NCBI GenBank assembly: GCA_004322425.1
Contig: SCVJ01000022.1
Location: 28,064 to 92,063 of the forward strand
Direction of reading: 5' to 3'
Source of the DNA: Chitinophagaceae bacterium
GTDB lineage: Bacteria > Bacteroidota > Bacteroidia > Chitinophagales > Chitinophagaceae
Length of the DNA stretch: 64,000 bases
The notes beneath the pieces are model-generated. The model was given only the letters and a program-made list of their open reading frames with translations. It did not search any database and was not told the DNA's origin. Numbering within the stretch: the first letter of the stretch is position 1; the number at the start of each line of letters is the position of its first letter. Below are positions 26,360 to 36,661 of the stretch, one piece after another. The translations under genes were made by a program, and so were the position numbers.

Positions 26360-26854
26360 ATGAAAGAGTTATTATTGTCGCTAGCATCTTATAATGTTTG
26401 GGCCAATCAAAAGTTAGCAAATTCTATTTTGTTATTAACGGAAGAAAAACAAAGAGAAGAAATACCCAGTAGTTTTAAAAGTTTATTAGCCACAATTCTG
26501 CACTTGTGGGATGCTGAAAGCATTTGGTGGCAACGAATAAAATTAAATGAGCGTGTAATTATACCTAGCGAAAATTTTAATGGGACAATGGCAGAGGCTG
26601 TAAATGGGTTACTTCATCAATCATTACAATGGCAAGAATGGGTTAACAATGCTTCAGAGCCTGCTTTAAATCATGTAGTTCAATATCATAATTTTAAAAG
26701 CGAACATTACAAACAACCAGTTTATCAAATGCTAATCCATGTTTATAATCATAGCACTTATCATCGGGGACAACTCGTAAATATGTTACGACAATTAGGA
26801 ATACAAAAAATACCTCAAACTGATTTTATTGTTTATTCTCGTTCCAAAAAGTAG
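26360..26854 (+). CDS. DinB-like four-helix metal-binding protein
   Basis: 164 residues with the DinB/YfiT fold: YNVWANQKLANSILLL at the start, SFKSLLATILHLWDAESIWWQRI with one metal-ligand His, and the pair in IHVYNHSTYHRGQLVNMLRQLG (HxxxH). These proteins form helical bundles with a Zn/Ni site; some are thiol- or bacillithiol-dependent transferases, and for most the substrate is unknown. It converges with fabH 13 bases away. Confidence 0.88.
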   Translation: MKELLLSLASYNVWANQKLANSILLLTEEKQREEIPSSFKSLLATILHLWDAESIWWQRIKLNERVIIPSENFNGTMAEAVNGLLHQSLQWQEWVNNASEPALNHVVQYHNFKSEHYKQPVYQMLIHVYNHSTYHRGQLVNMLRQLGIQKIPQTDFIVYSRSKK

Positions 26855-26867
26855 TCTTGTTGACTAA

Positions 26868-27860
26868 TTAATAAGCCCACTTTACCAAAGTAGCTCCCCA
26901 AGTAAATCCACCGCCAAAGGCAGCCAACACGAGGTAATCACCTTTTACTAATTTATTTTCCCAATCCCACAAACAAAGTGGAATGGTACCGGAAGTTGTG
27001 TTTCCATATCGCTGAATATTGAGCATCACTTTATCAGGATTCAACCCCATTCTATTAGCCGTGGCATCAATAATTCTTTTATTTGCTTGATGAGGTACTA
27101 ACCATGCTATATCATCTCCCGTCATTTTATTTTTCTCTAAAAGTTCGGCACTCACATCCGCCATTCCTTTTACAGCAAATTTGAAAACGGGTTGCCCATC
27201 TTGAAAAGCATAATGCTCTTTTGCTAAAACAGTTTCAATGGAAGCAGGTTTTAAAGATCCACCTGCTTTTAAATGAAGATATTTACAACCGCTGCCATCA
27301 CTTTTTAAAAGACTGTCTAAAACACCAAAGCCATTTTCATTGGCTTCCAACAAAACGGCACCGGCACCATCGCCAAAAATGACACAGGTGGCGCGATCAC
27401 TGTAGTCGATAATTGAACTCATTTTATCAGCGCCGCAGACGACAACTTTTTTGTAGCGTCCACTTTCTATTAGCGAAGCACCAAGCGTAAGGGAATAAAG
27501 AAAACCTGAGCAAGCTGCACTAACATCAAAGCCCCATGCATTTGTAGCACCTATTTTATCGCAAACAATAGTAGCGGTTGCCGGAAATACCATATCGGGT
27601 GTAACAGTAGCAACAATTAAACATTCAATTTCATTGGGGTTTATTCCTCTTTTTTCACAGATTTGTTTTACCGCCGGTACTACCATATCGGAAGTTGCTA
27701 ATCCTTCTCCTTTCAAAATTCTTCTTTCTTCAATTCCTGTTCGGGTTTTAATCCACTCATCGTTGGTGTCCACCATTTTTTCTAAGTCAAAATTGGTGAG
27801 TTTGTCTTCTGGTACAAACCCTCCAACAGCAGTAATTGCAGCAGTAATTTTCCCTTTCAT
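26868..27860 (-). CDS. fabH: 3-oxoacyl-ACP synthase III
   Basis: 330 residues with the full KAS III triad: catalytic Cys117 in [14 protein letters not shown], His in [19 protein letters not shown] and Asn in [33 protein letters not shown] is the conserved substrate-entry region, and [10 protein letters not shown] is also seen. FabH starts fatty acid synthesis by condensing an acyl-CoA with malonyl-ACP; in this phylum branched starters are common, which would use the branched-chain 2-oxoacid E1 enzyme at the end of this window. A TATTTTCG box lies about 19 bases before the start. Confidence 0.97.
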   Translation of the reverse strand: MKGKITAAITAVGGFVPEDKLTNFDLEKMVDTNDEWIKTRTGIEERRILKGEGLATSDMVVPAVKQICEKRGINPNEIECLIVATVTPDMVFPATATIVCDKIGATNAWGFDVSAACSGFLYSLTLGASLIESGRYKKVVVCGADKMSSIIDYSDRATCVIFGDGAGAVLLEANENGFGVLDSLLKSDGSGCKYLHLKAGGSLKPASIETVLAKEHYAFQDGQPVFKFAVKGMADVSAELLEKNKMTGDDIAWLVPHQANKRIIDATANRMGLNPDKVMLNIQRYGNTTSGTIPLCLWDWENKLVKGDYLVLAAFGGGFTWGATLVKWAY

Positions 27861-27957
27861 TTTTCAAAAAATATAGAGGCGAAAATAATAAATTTTATGC
27901 TCTTTTATTTTTTAAAATCAAGCAAGAAGACGTCTTAGAAAGGAGGGCATTTTATCT

Positions 27958-27965
27958 TATATTCG
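27958..27965 (+). promoter_or_regulatory. Putative -7 box of ruvA (TATATTCG)
   Basis: TATATTCG fits TAnnTTTG with one mismatch and ends five bases before the ruvA ATG. No convincing -33 element. Confidence 0.35.
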
Positions 27966-27970
27966 CAAGC

Positions 27971-28555
27971 ATGATTGCATATCTGAAAGGGAATTATTTT
28001 CATAAAACTCCAGCATCTGTTCAAGTAGAAGTAAACGGAGTGGGCTATGATGTTCAAATTACTCTAAATACGTATTCAAAAATTCAACATCTTGAAAGTG
28101 GAACTCTGCATACCCATTTGCTGATAAGAGAAGATGCACACATACTTTACGGATTTTTTGAACTTGCCGAGAAAGAAATGTTTTTAAATTTAATTAGTGT
28201 TTCGGGCATTGGTTCTTCTACCGCAAGAATTATGCTTTCCTCCATGAAACCCGATGATTTGGTTCGGGCAATTAGTATTGCCGATGTAAAAACCTTGGAA
28301 ACCGTAAAAGGAATTGGTAAAAAAACAGCGGAAAGAATGGTTCTTGAATTACGAGATAAACTAGCCAAACATCCGCTTCAATCAGATATTTCACCACTGA
28401 AACACAATAGCTTACAATCAGATTCGTTAAATGCACTGATGGCTTTGGGTATTGCTCGAAATGCAGCCGATCAAGCGATTCAAAAAGTAATGCACACCAA
28501 TCCTTCTATTGGTTCAATAGAAGAAGTCATCAAACTAGCATTAAAAACAGTTTAG
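27971..28555 (+). CDS. ruvA: Holliday junction branch migration protein RuvA
   Basis: 194 residues. Domain I is an OB fold (MIAYLKGNYFHKTPASVQVEVNGVGYDVQITLNTY, LIREDAHILYGFFELAEKEMFLNLISVSGIGS). Domain II holds the two helix-hairpin-helix motifs (SVSGIGSSTARIMLSSM and TVKGIGKKTAERMVLELRDKL). Domain III is the short C-terminal helical part that touches RuvB (LNALMALGIARNAADQAIQKVM). RuvA tetramers bind four-way junctions and recruit the RuvB motor. sprA follows after 40 bases on the same strand. Confidence 0.97.
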   Translation: MIAYLKGNYFHKTPASVQVEVNGVGYDVQITLNTYSKIQHLESGTLHTHLLIREDAHILYGFFELAEKEMFLNLISVSGIGSSTARIMLSSMKPDDLVRAISIADVKTLETVKGIGKKTAERMVLELRDKLAKHPLQSDISPLKHNSLQSDSLNALMALGIARNAADQAIQKVMHTNPSIGSIEEVIKLALKTV

Positions 28556-28595
28556 CCTATTATTGAATTTTACAAAACAAATTTGGTAAGATAGT

Positions 28596-31500
28596 TTGCG
28601 ACTTAAAAGAATTAAAATATTTCTAGCAACAAGTATGTTGTTATTTGGCTTTTTATTGAAGTTGAATGCAACGATTATTGGGGCTTTTACTGTATCCGAA
28701 ATTTATCAACTTTCAGACACAATTCGTTTGCCCATTCGTGATCGTTATGCCGATACTTACACCTATCCTAACCAAAATCCGTGGTTATTAAAAGATACTT
28801 CTTTTATAAAAAAACAAATCGAATACGATCCGGTTTCAAAACAATATTATGTTATCGAAAAAATAGGGAGTCGTTACTATCGAACACCAATGACTTTTTC
28901 GATGAGCGAATTTATTTCACTCAAAGGGAAGGAAGATGAAAAAGAATATTTTAGAAAGAGAGCTGCCATGCTCACTTCGCTCAACCGAAGATTATATAAA
29001 CCTAAATTTAATTTTGTAAATGATTGGGTGAATAGAATTGTTGGTAACGGGAAAATTGATATTCAGCCAAACGGATATGTAGATATCATGGCAGGTTATC
29101 AAGGGCAACAAATTAATAACCCCACTTTGCCAGAAAGATCAAGAAATAACGGAGGTTTTGATTTTAACATGAATAGCCAATTTCAAGTAGATGCTAATAT
29201 TGGCGATAAATTAAAACTTCCTATCAATTATAATACGCTAGCCAATTTTAGTTTTGATAATCAACTCAAACTCGATTATCAAGGAAAAGATGATGAAGTA
29301 TTAAAATTATTGCAAGCCGGTAATACAAATTTTACAACCAAGGGAACGCTGATTCCGGGGGCTCAATCATTATTTGGCATAAAAACTCAGTTACAATTTG
29401 GAAAATTATTCATCACATCTGTTTTAGCAAACCAACGTTCACAACGCCAGTCATTGGGAATTCAAGGGGGTTCATCTACTCAGTTATTTTCATATAAGGC
29501 TGATGAATATGAAGAGAACAGACATTTTCTAATGTCGCAATACTTTAGAAATAATTTTAATAAGGCAATGAAAAATTTGCCTGTTGTAAATTCATTGATA
29601 CAAATACTTCGAGTAGAAGTTTGGATTACAAATAGAACTGGGGCCACCACAGAAACCAGAGATGTTGTGGCATTAATGGATCTTGGAGAAGGACAACCTT
29701 TTGGATTATGGACTGGAATTGGAAATGTGCCTCCACGAAATAGTGCTAATAATCTTTATCCAACACTTATTAATAGCGCCAATGCAAGAAGTTCAACACA
29801 AGTACAAAGTGTATTAACAGGATTGGGATTACAACCGGTTCAAGATTTTGAAAAAACATTTGCCAGAAAATTACATCCATCTGATTATTATTTAAATCCA
29901 CGTGTTGGATTTATTTCGTTGAACCAACAATTGCAACCGGACGAAGTAATGGGAATTGCATTTCAATATACCTATAACGGTAAAGTATATCAAGTGGGAG
30001 AATTTTCTTCAGATATTCCGCCCGATTCAACAGGAACCTCTCAGCCTGTTCTTTTTCTGAAATTATTGAAAGCTACTTCGCAACGAACCAATCTTCCCAT
30101 TTGGGATTTGATGATGAAAAATGTTTATTCAGTGGGAGTTGGGCAATTGGAAAAATCTGATTTTAAATTAGATGTGTTGTACGAAGAGCCCAGCTTTGGT
30201 GAAAAAAGATATATGCCACCAACTCCGGTGAGTGATCCATATAAAGGGCAACCATTGATTTCATTACTTAACTTAGATCGACTCAATAATCAAAACGATC
30301 CGCAACCCGATGGTGTGTTTGATTATTTGGAAGGCTATACAGTAATTGCTTCACAAAGCCGAATCATATTTCCTGTGTTGGAACCTTTTGGGAAAGATCT
30401 GGAATATATTTATAAAGGAACCGATAGTTTGCAACAACGAGCTAAATATTTATTTTATCCTCTGTACGATACGATAAAAGCAATAGCTCAAAACTATTCC
30501 AATCTCAATCGCTTCAAACTAAGTGGAAGAAGTAAATCAGGTTTGGGATCGGCAGAATATCAACTTGGATTTAATATTCCAAAAGGTTCTGTAACCGTTA
30601 CTGCTGGCGGACAGATTTTGAGAGAGAATATTGATTTTGAAATCAATTACGATTTAGGATCTCTAAAAATAATTAATCAGGCTATTATCAATGCGGGATT
30701 ACCCGTCAATGTTCAATATGAAAACAATGCAACCTATGGATTGCAAACAAAAAATTATTTAGCATTACGGCTCGACTATTTAGCTAGTAAAAAATTTACA
30801 GTGGGTGGAACGATGGTAAGATTAGGCGAAAGACCTTTCTTTCCAAAGCAGAGTTATGGCGATGATCCTATTCGAAACACGATGTATGGCGTTGATTTTG
30901 ATTATCGCAACGAAATTCCACGACTTTCAAAATGGTTGGATAAACTTCCTTTTTATTCTACCAAGACAATGTCGAATATCACCGCTTATGGCGAAGCAGC
31001 TTGGTTAAAACCAGGACATGCTCCTCAAATTGGAAAGGGAAATGAAGGAGCTGTTTATATGGACGATTTTGAAGGAACAAGAAGTAGTATTGATTTACGA
31101 TTCCCTTTAATCAGTTGGACACTTGCTTCGGCTCCACAAAAAGCTGTTGATAAAAACAATAATATTCTTTTTCCCGAAGCTGTGCTGAATAATAATTTGG
31201 AGCAAGGTTATAATAGAGCCAAGTTGGCTTGGTATCAAATTGAACAGCAGCTACAAGAAGCAAGAAACGCTAATAATCCATTGCGCAATAATTTGACTGA
31301 ACTTTCAAAACCAGAAACAAGACAAGTTTATCAAAAAGAAATTTTTCCAAATAGAACAACCGATTATGGCCAATCCATTTTACCAACTTTTGATCTTGCT
31401 TTTTATCCGGGAGAAAAAGGCCCTTATAATTTAGAATATAGAAACAGCAGAGTAAATGGTTCGGGTAGATTATTAAATCCCAAACAAACATGGGGTGGCA

Positions 31501-34500
31501 TTATGCGCCATATTGATCAAACAGATTTTGAGACAGGAAATATTGAGTTCATAGAATTTTGGTTACAAGATCCATTTATTAATAAAACAGGAAGTACAGG
31601 AGGCGAATTATATTTTAATTTAGGAAACATCTCTGAAGATATTTTAAAAGATGGAAAACGAATGTTTGAAAATGGATTACCTACTCCGCACAATACTACA
31701 TTGCCCGTAGATAACAGTACAGTTTGGGGAAGAGTACCTTCAAATCCATTGCAAATTACCAATGCCTTTAGTAATAATACTGAAGATCGTCCCTTTCAGG
31801 ATGTTGGTTATGACGGATTAAATGATGATTTAGAAAAAGAAAAGTTTAAAATCTATATCAATAATCTGGCTACAAACTTTGGAATCAATTCTTCTCTTTA
31901 TCAAAAAGCAACCATCGATCCCACGGCAGATAATTTTAAACATTATCGTGATGGTATTTATGATCAACCTTTAGCTGGAATTTTGCAACGATATAAAGAT
32001 GTAAATAATCCCAACGGAAATTCTCCCGTTAATCTTAATAACTCACAACTAAATGCTTTTACAATGTATCCCGATCAAGAAGAAATGAATCGGGATAATA
32101 CATTGAATGAAGTAGAAGAATATTTCCAATATCGAGTAGAATTGAAACCCAATATGTCGGTAGGTTCTAATTTTATTACTGACAAACGAGTTGTTTCGGT
32201 TGAACTTATCGACAGAACAAAACGAGACGAGACTTGGTATTTATTTCGAATTCCTGTTTCGCAGTTTCAAAATAAGATTGGTAATATTCCCGATTTCAAA
32301 TCCATTCGATTTATTCGAATGTTTCTAACTGGTTTTGATGATACTGTTGTTTGTCGATTTGGAAAATTAGAATTGGTGCGTAATCAATGGCGACGCTTTA
32401 CTTATGAAGTGGATACAACGGGTATTTTTAAAACGTTGCCTACAAATGATCCTACAAAGGTTGATGTTTTGGCAGTCAATGTAGAAGAAAATGATCGTCG
32501 ACAACCCATTCGATATGTAGTTCCACCGGGTATTGAGAGACAAAGCCAATTAAGCAATAACAATGTTGCATTATTGGAAAACGAACAATCATTGAGCTTG
32601 CGGTTTCGTGATTTGGCAGAAAATGAAACCAGAGCAGTCTTCAAAACAATGCCTTTTGATCTTCGACAATACGGTCGTCTTTCATTATTTGTTCATGCCG
32701 AAGAAATTTTTCAAAACACATTAAATGATAAAGACCTTAATGCTGTAGTAAGAATTGGAAATGATTTTGTAAGTAATTACTATGAAATAAGAGTGCCCCT
32801 GAAAATAACACGATGGGGTGCTACCGATTCGCTTACAATTTGGCCAATAGAAAATAATCTAGATTTTAATTTACAAGAATTAACAACGCTTAAAGGGAAA
32901 AGAAATAAAGCGGGAATTTCTCCTTCCAATTATTTTAGCGAAACTATTAATGGTAAAAAATTTGCAATCATTGGCAATCCCAATCTCGGCGAAGTAAAAG
33001 GAGTATTGCTTGGAGTGGAAAATGTAAAAGTGGAAAATGCAAATGCCGAAATATGGTTTAATGAACTTCGGTTATCCAGTATGGATGAAGATGGAGGCTG
33101 GGCAGCGGTAGGGCGAATGGATGTTACATTAGCTGATTTAGGTAATGTAAGTGTTTCGGGAAGAGCAAGCAGTAAAGGTTTTGGAACCTTGGAACAAAGA
33201 GTGAATGAAAGAAGTCGCGAAGATTTTTACCAGTTTGATGTTTCCACAAATATTGACGCAGGAAAATTATTACCTAAAAAAGCGAATCTTCAAATTCCTA
33301 TTTATGCGGGCATCAGTCGTACTAGTAGTACACCTGAGTATGATCCATACGATTTGGATATAAAAATGAAAGACAAACTTAGAGAGTCAACAAAAGATAT
33401 TCGCGATTCTATAAGAAATGATGCGTCCGATATTACCACTATTAAAACAGTGGCATTGACCAATGTAAAAATGATTAAAACAGGAAACAGAACTCCACAA
33501 CTTTGGGATATTTCTAACCTTGATTTTAATTATTCAATCTATCAAATGGAGCGCAAAAATCCTTTAATTGAAAGCGAAATGATGAATCGAACAAGAGGAG
33601 CAATTGGTTATAATTTTGCAATTCAGCCTCGCTATTTAGAGCCATTCAAAAAATTAATAGAGTCCAACTCTAAATGGATTTCTTTTATTAAAGATATCAA
33701 CCTCAATTACAAGCCATCGCAAATTTCTGTAAAGGCCGACGTGTTTCGGCAGTTTGGTGCGATGCAACCTAAAAATGTTGGTGGTGGCCCATATAAAGTT
33801 CCTGAATCGTTTGATAAATTTTTTACGTTCGATCGTTATTATGTATTGCGTTGGGATTTGACACGATCTATAAATCTTGATTTTAGTGCAACGAATAATG
33901 CACGAATTGATGAACCTATTGGTAGAATAGATACAAAAGTTAAAAAAGACTCTATTCGTAATAACTTTTTTAAAGGAGGACGAAACACACACTTTCATCA
34001 AGAAGCAACAATGACGTATAATTTTCCAACTAATAAGTTCCCACTTATTGAGTGGACAAAACTGCGTTTCAATTATAAATCGGAATATGATTGGATGGGA
34101 GCGTCGCTATTGGCAAAAAATTTAGGTAATATTTTGTCTAATGGTCAAACAAAAAGTGTAGATGGTGAACTTGATTTTGAACAATTGTATAATAAATCAA
34201 AATTGCTGCGCGCTGTATTTGCAGCACCATCTGCAACTAACGCAGCGCTTCCGATTGCTCCAAAAAATCCTTCATTGGATTCACTAAAAAACATTTCGAA
34301 CTTAGATTCACTTTCAAAAAAACAATTGAGAAAATTACAGAAATTTGAAAGAAAACAAGCAAGGCAATTACGCAAAGAAGGACGAAAAGATCAAATTCCT
34401 GTAATAAATAATGGTGTAAAAACGATTGTTCAAATTGCCACTTCTGTAAAAAGAGTTGGCATACAATTTTCTGAAAATGCCGGAACGAGTTTGCCCGGAT

Positions 34501-35834
34501 ACCTTGACAGTACGCAATTCTTTGGTCAAAACTGGAAAGCCAAGCAGCCCGGCTTCGATTTTATTTTCGGTTACCAACCGGACACAAGTTGGATAAATCG
34601 AAAAGGGATACAACAGCAATTTACAAAGGATGCAATTTTTAATGCACTCATCGAGCAACGTTATGATCAACGGCTTAAAATTACCGCACAGCTAATTCCT
34701 TTTCAAGATTTTAATATTGATATAAATATCGATAAGACTTTTACTAAAAATTATTCCGAGTTGTTTAAAGATACCTCCGGTTTGCCCAATGGATCTTTAG
34801 CAAGATTGAATCCGTATGCGATGGGAAGTTTCAGCATTAGTTACATTTCCTATCAAACTTTGTTTCAAAAATATGATCCGAATATTGTGTCCCTAACATT
34901 TAAAAAGTTTGAGGCCAATAGAATTATTCTTTCTCAAAAATTAGGGAAAGCAAATCCTTATAACGGTGCCAATCCAACTCCTGGAGCCGATGGATATTAT
35001 GCTGGATATGGTCGTTATGCGCAAGATGTATTACTTCCTGCATTTATTGCTGCGTATACAAATCAAGAACCGTTGAGTATTCAATTAGTAAAAAATAATA
35101 ATCCCAATCTTCGCTCCAATCCTTTTAGCGGATTAATGCCGAGGCCCAATTGGAATATTTCTTATAATGGATTAAGTAGAGTGAAAGGGTTGGAAAAAAT
35201 ATTTTCTAATATAGTACTGAGACATGGTTATAGAAGCACACTAAGTATGAATAGTTTTAATTCTGCATTATTTTTTCAAGATCCATTGCGCTATAGTTTT
35301 CCCTCTTTCATCGATACGCTAACTAAAAATTATATTCCTTATTTCTTAGTTCCCAATATTACTATTAGTGAAGAGTTTAGTCCTTTATTTTCAATGGATG
35401 TTAGTTTCACGAATCAGTTAAGTACTCGATTTGAATTTAGAAAAACAAGGCAATTGAGTTTGAGTTTAATTGATTATCAATTGTCAGAAAATAGATCTGC
35501 AGAAATTAGTGTGGGTGCGGATTGGCGTCGACGGGGAGTGCCTATAATAAAAAAGTTAGGGAAGATGAAATTGGATAATGATATTACATTCAAGTTCGAT
35601 TTAAGTATTAGAGATGATGTTACCACCATAAATAAATTGGATCAAAATAGTTCACTAATAACGTCAGGGCAAAAAATTATTCGCATCAATCCATCCATTG
35701 ATTATGTAGTGAATAGTCGAGTTCGAGCTACTTTTTATTTTGAACAAACAAAGAATATTCAAAAAATTTCAGGTAGTGGCGACATTACCAATACAAGAGC
35801 TGGCGTACAACTTAGAATATCGTTAGCGCAATAA
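28596..35834 (+). CDS. sprA: T9SS outer-membrane translocon SprA (Sov)
   Basis: 2412 codons, within the size of SprA/Sov, the huge single-chain beta barrel that carries T9SS cargo across the outer membrane. Family-like segments include YTYPNQNPWLLKDTSFIKKQIEYDP near the start, PYKGQPLISLLNLDRLNNQNDPQPDGVFDYLEGYTV, AVYMDDFEGTRSSIDLRFPLISWTLAS and VEVWITNRTGATTETRDVVALMDLGE. The final third is strand-rich barrel (NWNISYNGLSRVKGLEKIFSNIVLRHGYRSTLS). The track's start is TTG at 28596, giving a good signal peptide (RLKRIKIFLATSMLLFGFLLKLNA); the ATG at 28635 is the alternative. A Lys/Arg/Gln-rich stretch at about residues 1906-1931 interrupts the barrel. The other translocon genes are not adjacent. 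Confidence 0.95.
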   Translation: MRLKRIKIFLATSMLLFGFLLKLNATIIGAFTVSEIYQLSDTIRLPIRDRYADTYTYPNQNPWLLKDTSFIKKQIEYDPVSKQYYVIEKIGSRYYRTPMTFSMSEFISLKGKEDEKEYFRKRAAMLTSLNRRLYKPKFNFVNDWVNRIVGNGKIDIQPNGYVDIMAGYQGQQINNPTLPERSRNNGGFDFNMNSQFQVDANIGDKLKLPINYNTLANFSFDNQLKLDYQGKDDEVLKLLQAGNTNFTTKGTLIPGAQSLFGIKTQLQFGKLFITSVLANQRSQRQSLGIQGGSSTQLFSYKADEYEENRHFLMSQYFRNNFNKAMKNLPVVNSLIQILRVEVWITNRTGATTETRDVVALMDLGEGQPFGLWTGIGNVPPRNSANNLYPTLINSANARSSTQVQSVLTGLGLQPVQDFEKTFARKLHPSDYYLNPRVGFISLNQQLQPDEVMGIAFQYTYNGKVYQVGEFSSDIPPDSTGTSQPVLFLKLLKATSQRTNLPIWDLMMKNVYSVGVGQLEKSDFKLDVLYEEPSFGEKRYMPPTPVSDPYKGQPLISLLNLDRLNNQNDPQPDGVFDYLEGYTVIASQSRIIFPVLEPFGKDLEYIYKGTDSLQQRAKYLFYPLYDTIKAIAQNYSNLNRFKLSGRSKSGLGSAEYQLGFNIPKGSVTVTAGGQILRENIDFEINYDLGSLKIINQAIINAGLPVNVQYENNATYGLQTKNYLALRLDYLASKKFTVGGTMVRLGERPFFPKQSYGDDPIRNTMYGVDFDYRNEIPRLSKWLDKLPFYSTKTMSNITAYGEAAWLKPGHAPQIGKGNEGAVYMDDFEGTRSSIDLRFPLISWTLASAPQKAVDKNNNILFPEAVLNNNLEQGYNRAKLAWYQIEQQLQEARNANNPLRNNLTELSKPETRQVYQKEIFPNRTTDYGQSILPTFDLAFYPGEKGPYNLEYRNSRVNGSGRLLNPKQTWGGIMRHIDQTDFETGNIEFIEFWLQDPFINKTGSTGGELYFNLGNISEDILKDGKRMFENGLPTPHNTTLPVDNSTVWGRVPSNPLQITNAFSNNTEDRPFQDVGYDGLNDDLEKEKFKIYINNLATNFGINSSLYQKATIDPTADNFKHYRDGIYDQPLAGILQRYKDVNNPNGNSPVNLNNSQLNAFTMYPDQEEMNRDNTLNEVEEYFQYRVELKPNMSVGSNFITDKRVVSVELIDRTKRDETWYLFRIPVSQFQNKIGNIPDFKSIRFIRMFLTGFDDTVVCRFGKLELVRNQWRRFTYEVDTTGIFKTLPTNDPTKVDVLAVNVEENDRRQPIRYVVPPGIERQSQLSNNNVALLENEQSLSLRFRDLAENETRAVFKTMPFDLRQYGRLSLFVHAEEIFQNTLNDKDLNAVVRIGNDFVSNYYEIRVPLKITRWGATDSLTIWPIENNLDFNLQELTTLKGKRNKAGISPSNYFSETINGKKFAIIGNPNLGEVKGVLLGVENVKVENANAEIWFNELRLSSMDEDGGWAAVGRMDVTLADLGNVSVSGRASSKGFGTLEQRVNERSREDFYQFDVSTNIDAGKLLPKKANLQIPIYAGISRTSSTPEYDPYDLDIKMKDKLRESTKDIRDSIRNDASDITTIKTVALTNVKMIKTGNRTPQLWDISNLDFNYSIYQMERKNPLIESEMMNRTRGAIGYNFAIQPRYLEPFKKLIESNSKWISFIKDINLNYKPSQISVKADVFRQFGAMQPKNVGGGPYKVPESFDKFFTFDRYYVLRWDLTRSINLDFSATNNARIDEPIGRIDTKVKKDSIRNNFFKGGRNTHFHQEATMTYNFPTNKFPLIEWTKLRFNYKSEYDWMGASLLAKNLGNILSNGQTKSVDGELDFEQLYNKSKLLRAVFAAPSATNAALPIAPKNPSLDSLKNISNLDSLSKKQLRKLQKFERKQARQLRKEGRKDQIPVINNGVKTIVQIATSVKRVGIQFSENAGTSLPGYLDSTQFFGQNWKAKQPGFDFIFGYQPDTSWINRKGIQQQFTKDAIFNALIEQRYDQRLKITAQLIPFQDFNIDINIDKTFTKNYSELFKDTSGLPNGSLARLNPYAMGSFSISYISYQTLFQKYDPNIVSLTFKKFEANRIILSQKLGKANPYNGANPTPGADGYYAGYGRYAQDVLLPAFIAAYTNQEPLSIQLVKNNNPNLRSNPFSGLMPRPNWNISYNGLSRVKGLEKIFSNIVLRHGYRSTLSMNSFNSALFFQDPLRYSFPSFIDTLTKNYIPYFLVPNITISEEFSPLFSMDVSFTNQLSTRFEFRKTRQLSLSLIDYQLSENRSAEISVGADWRRRGVPIIKKLGKMKLDNDITFKFDLSIRDDVTTINKLDQNSSLITSGQKIIRINPSIDYVVNSRVRATFYFEQTKNIQKISGSGDITNTRAGVQLRISLAQ

Positions 35835-35844
35835 AATTTAGAAT

Positions 35845-36600
35845 TTATTTTCTATTGAAGTAAACATTACTGGCTTGCCGCGTGCACGTAATTGTTAGAT
35901 CGTTAATACAAACATGTGCCGGTAAATTGCTGCAATAAAAAACTGTGTCAGCAATATCTTCGGCAGTTAGAGGGATAATTCCATTGTAAATATTTTTGGC
36001 TGTTTCCTTATCACCTTTAAACCGAACTTCTGAAAATTCAGTTACAGCAGCGCCGGGATGTATGGCCGTAACTTTAATATTATGTCGTAATAAATCAATG
36101 CGCATGGCTTGTGAAATAGAATCTACGGCAGCTTTGGTAGCGCAATACACGTTTCCTTTTTCATAAATATCTTTCGCAGCCGTGGAGCCAATATTAATAA
36201 TATGTGCGTGCTCTTTTTTAAGAAATGGTAGTGTTGCTTTTGTTACATAAAGCAACCCTTTTAGATTGGTATCAATCATAGTTTCCCAATCTTCTAATAA
36301 TGCTTCATCAAAATAATCTCTTCCCAATGCAAGCCCAGCATTGTTTACAAGTATATCTATTTGTTGCCAAGCAGTTGGAATGTTTTCAATGGTGGAAAAT
36401 GTTTCTTCTTTTTTTCGTACATCAAAGGGAAGCAACAGCACATTAATTTTATATTTAGTTTCCAGTTCTTCTTGTAGTGCTGTAAGTCGGTCTTCTCTTC
36501 TGCCATTTAAAATAAGATGGTGACCTTTCGATGCAAATTTTTTAGCACAAGCCGCGCCAAAACCAGATGTGGCACCAGTAATAAAAATAATTTTCGACAT
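35845..36600 (-). CDS. SDR-family NAD(P)-dependent oxidoreductase (YdfG-like)
   Basis: 251 residues of classical short-chain dehydrogenase: the cofactor motif ITGATSGFGAACAKKFA, NNAGLALGRDYFDEALLEDWETMIDTNLKGLLYVTKATLPFL, the catalytic Ser in IINIGSTAAKDIYEKGNVYCATKAAVDSISQAMRIDLL with Tyr-x-x-x-Lys (YCATK), and IHPGAAVTEFSEVRF. The overall pattern is closest to the YdfG 3-hydroxy acid (serine/malonic semialdehyde) dehydrogenases, NADP-linked by the Arg-rich NGRREDRL segment. The substrate is not certain. It converges with sprA ten bases away. Confidence 0.92.
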   Translation of the reverse strand: MSKIIFITGATSGFGAACAKKFASKGHHLILNGRREDRLTALQEELETKYKINVLLLPFDVRKKEETFSTIENIPTAWQQIDILVNNAGLALGRDYFDEALLEDWETMIDTNLKGLLYVTKATLPFLKKEHAHIINIGSTAAKDIYEKGNVYCATKAAVDSISQAMRIDLLRHNIKVTAIHPGAAVTEFSEVRFKGDKETAKNIYNGIIPLTAEDIADTVFYCSNLPAHVCINDLTITCTRQASNVYFNRK

Positions 36601-36661
36601 GGTGATATTGATAAAAATGAAAAACGAAGATAATGGATAGAATAAATGTTTTAAAAAATGG

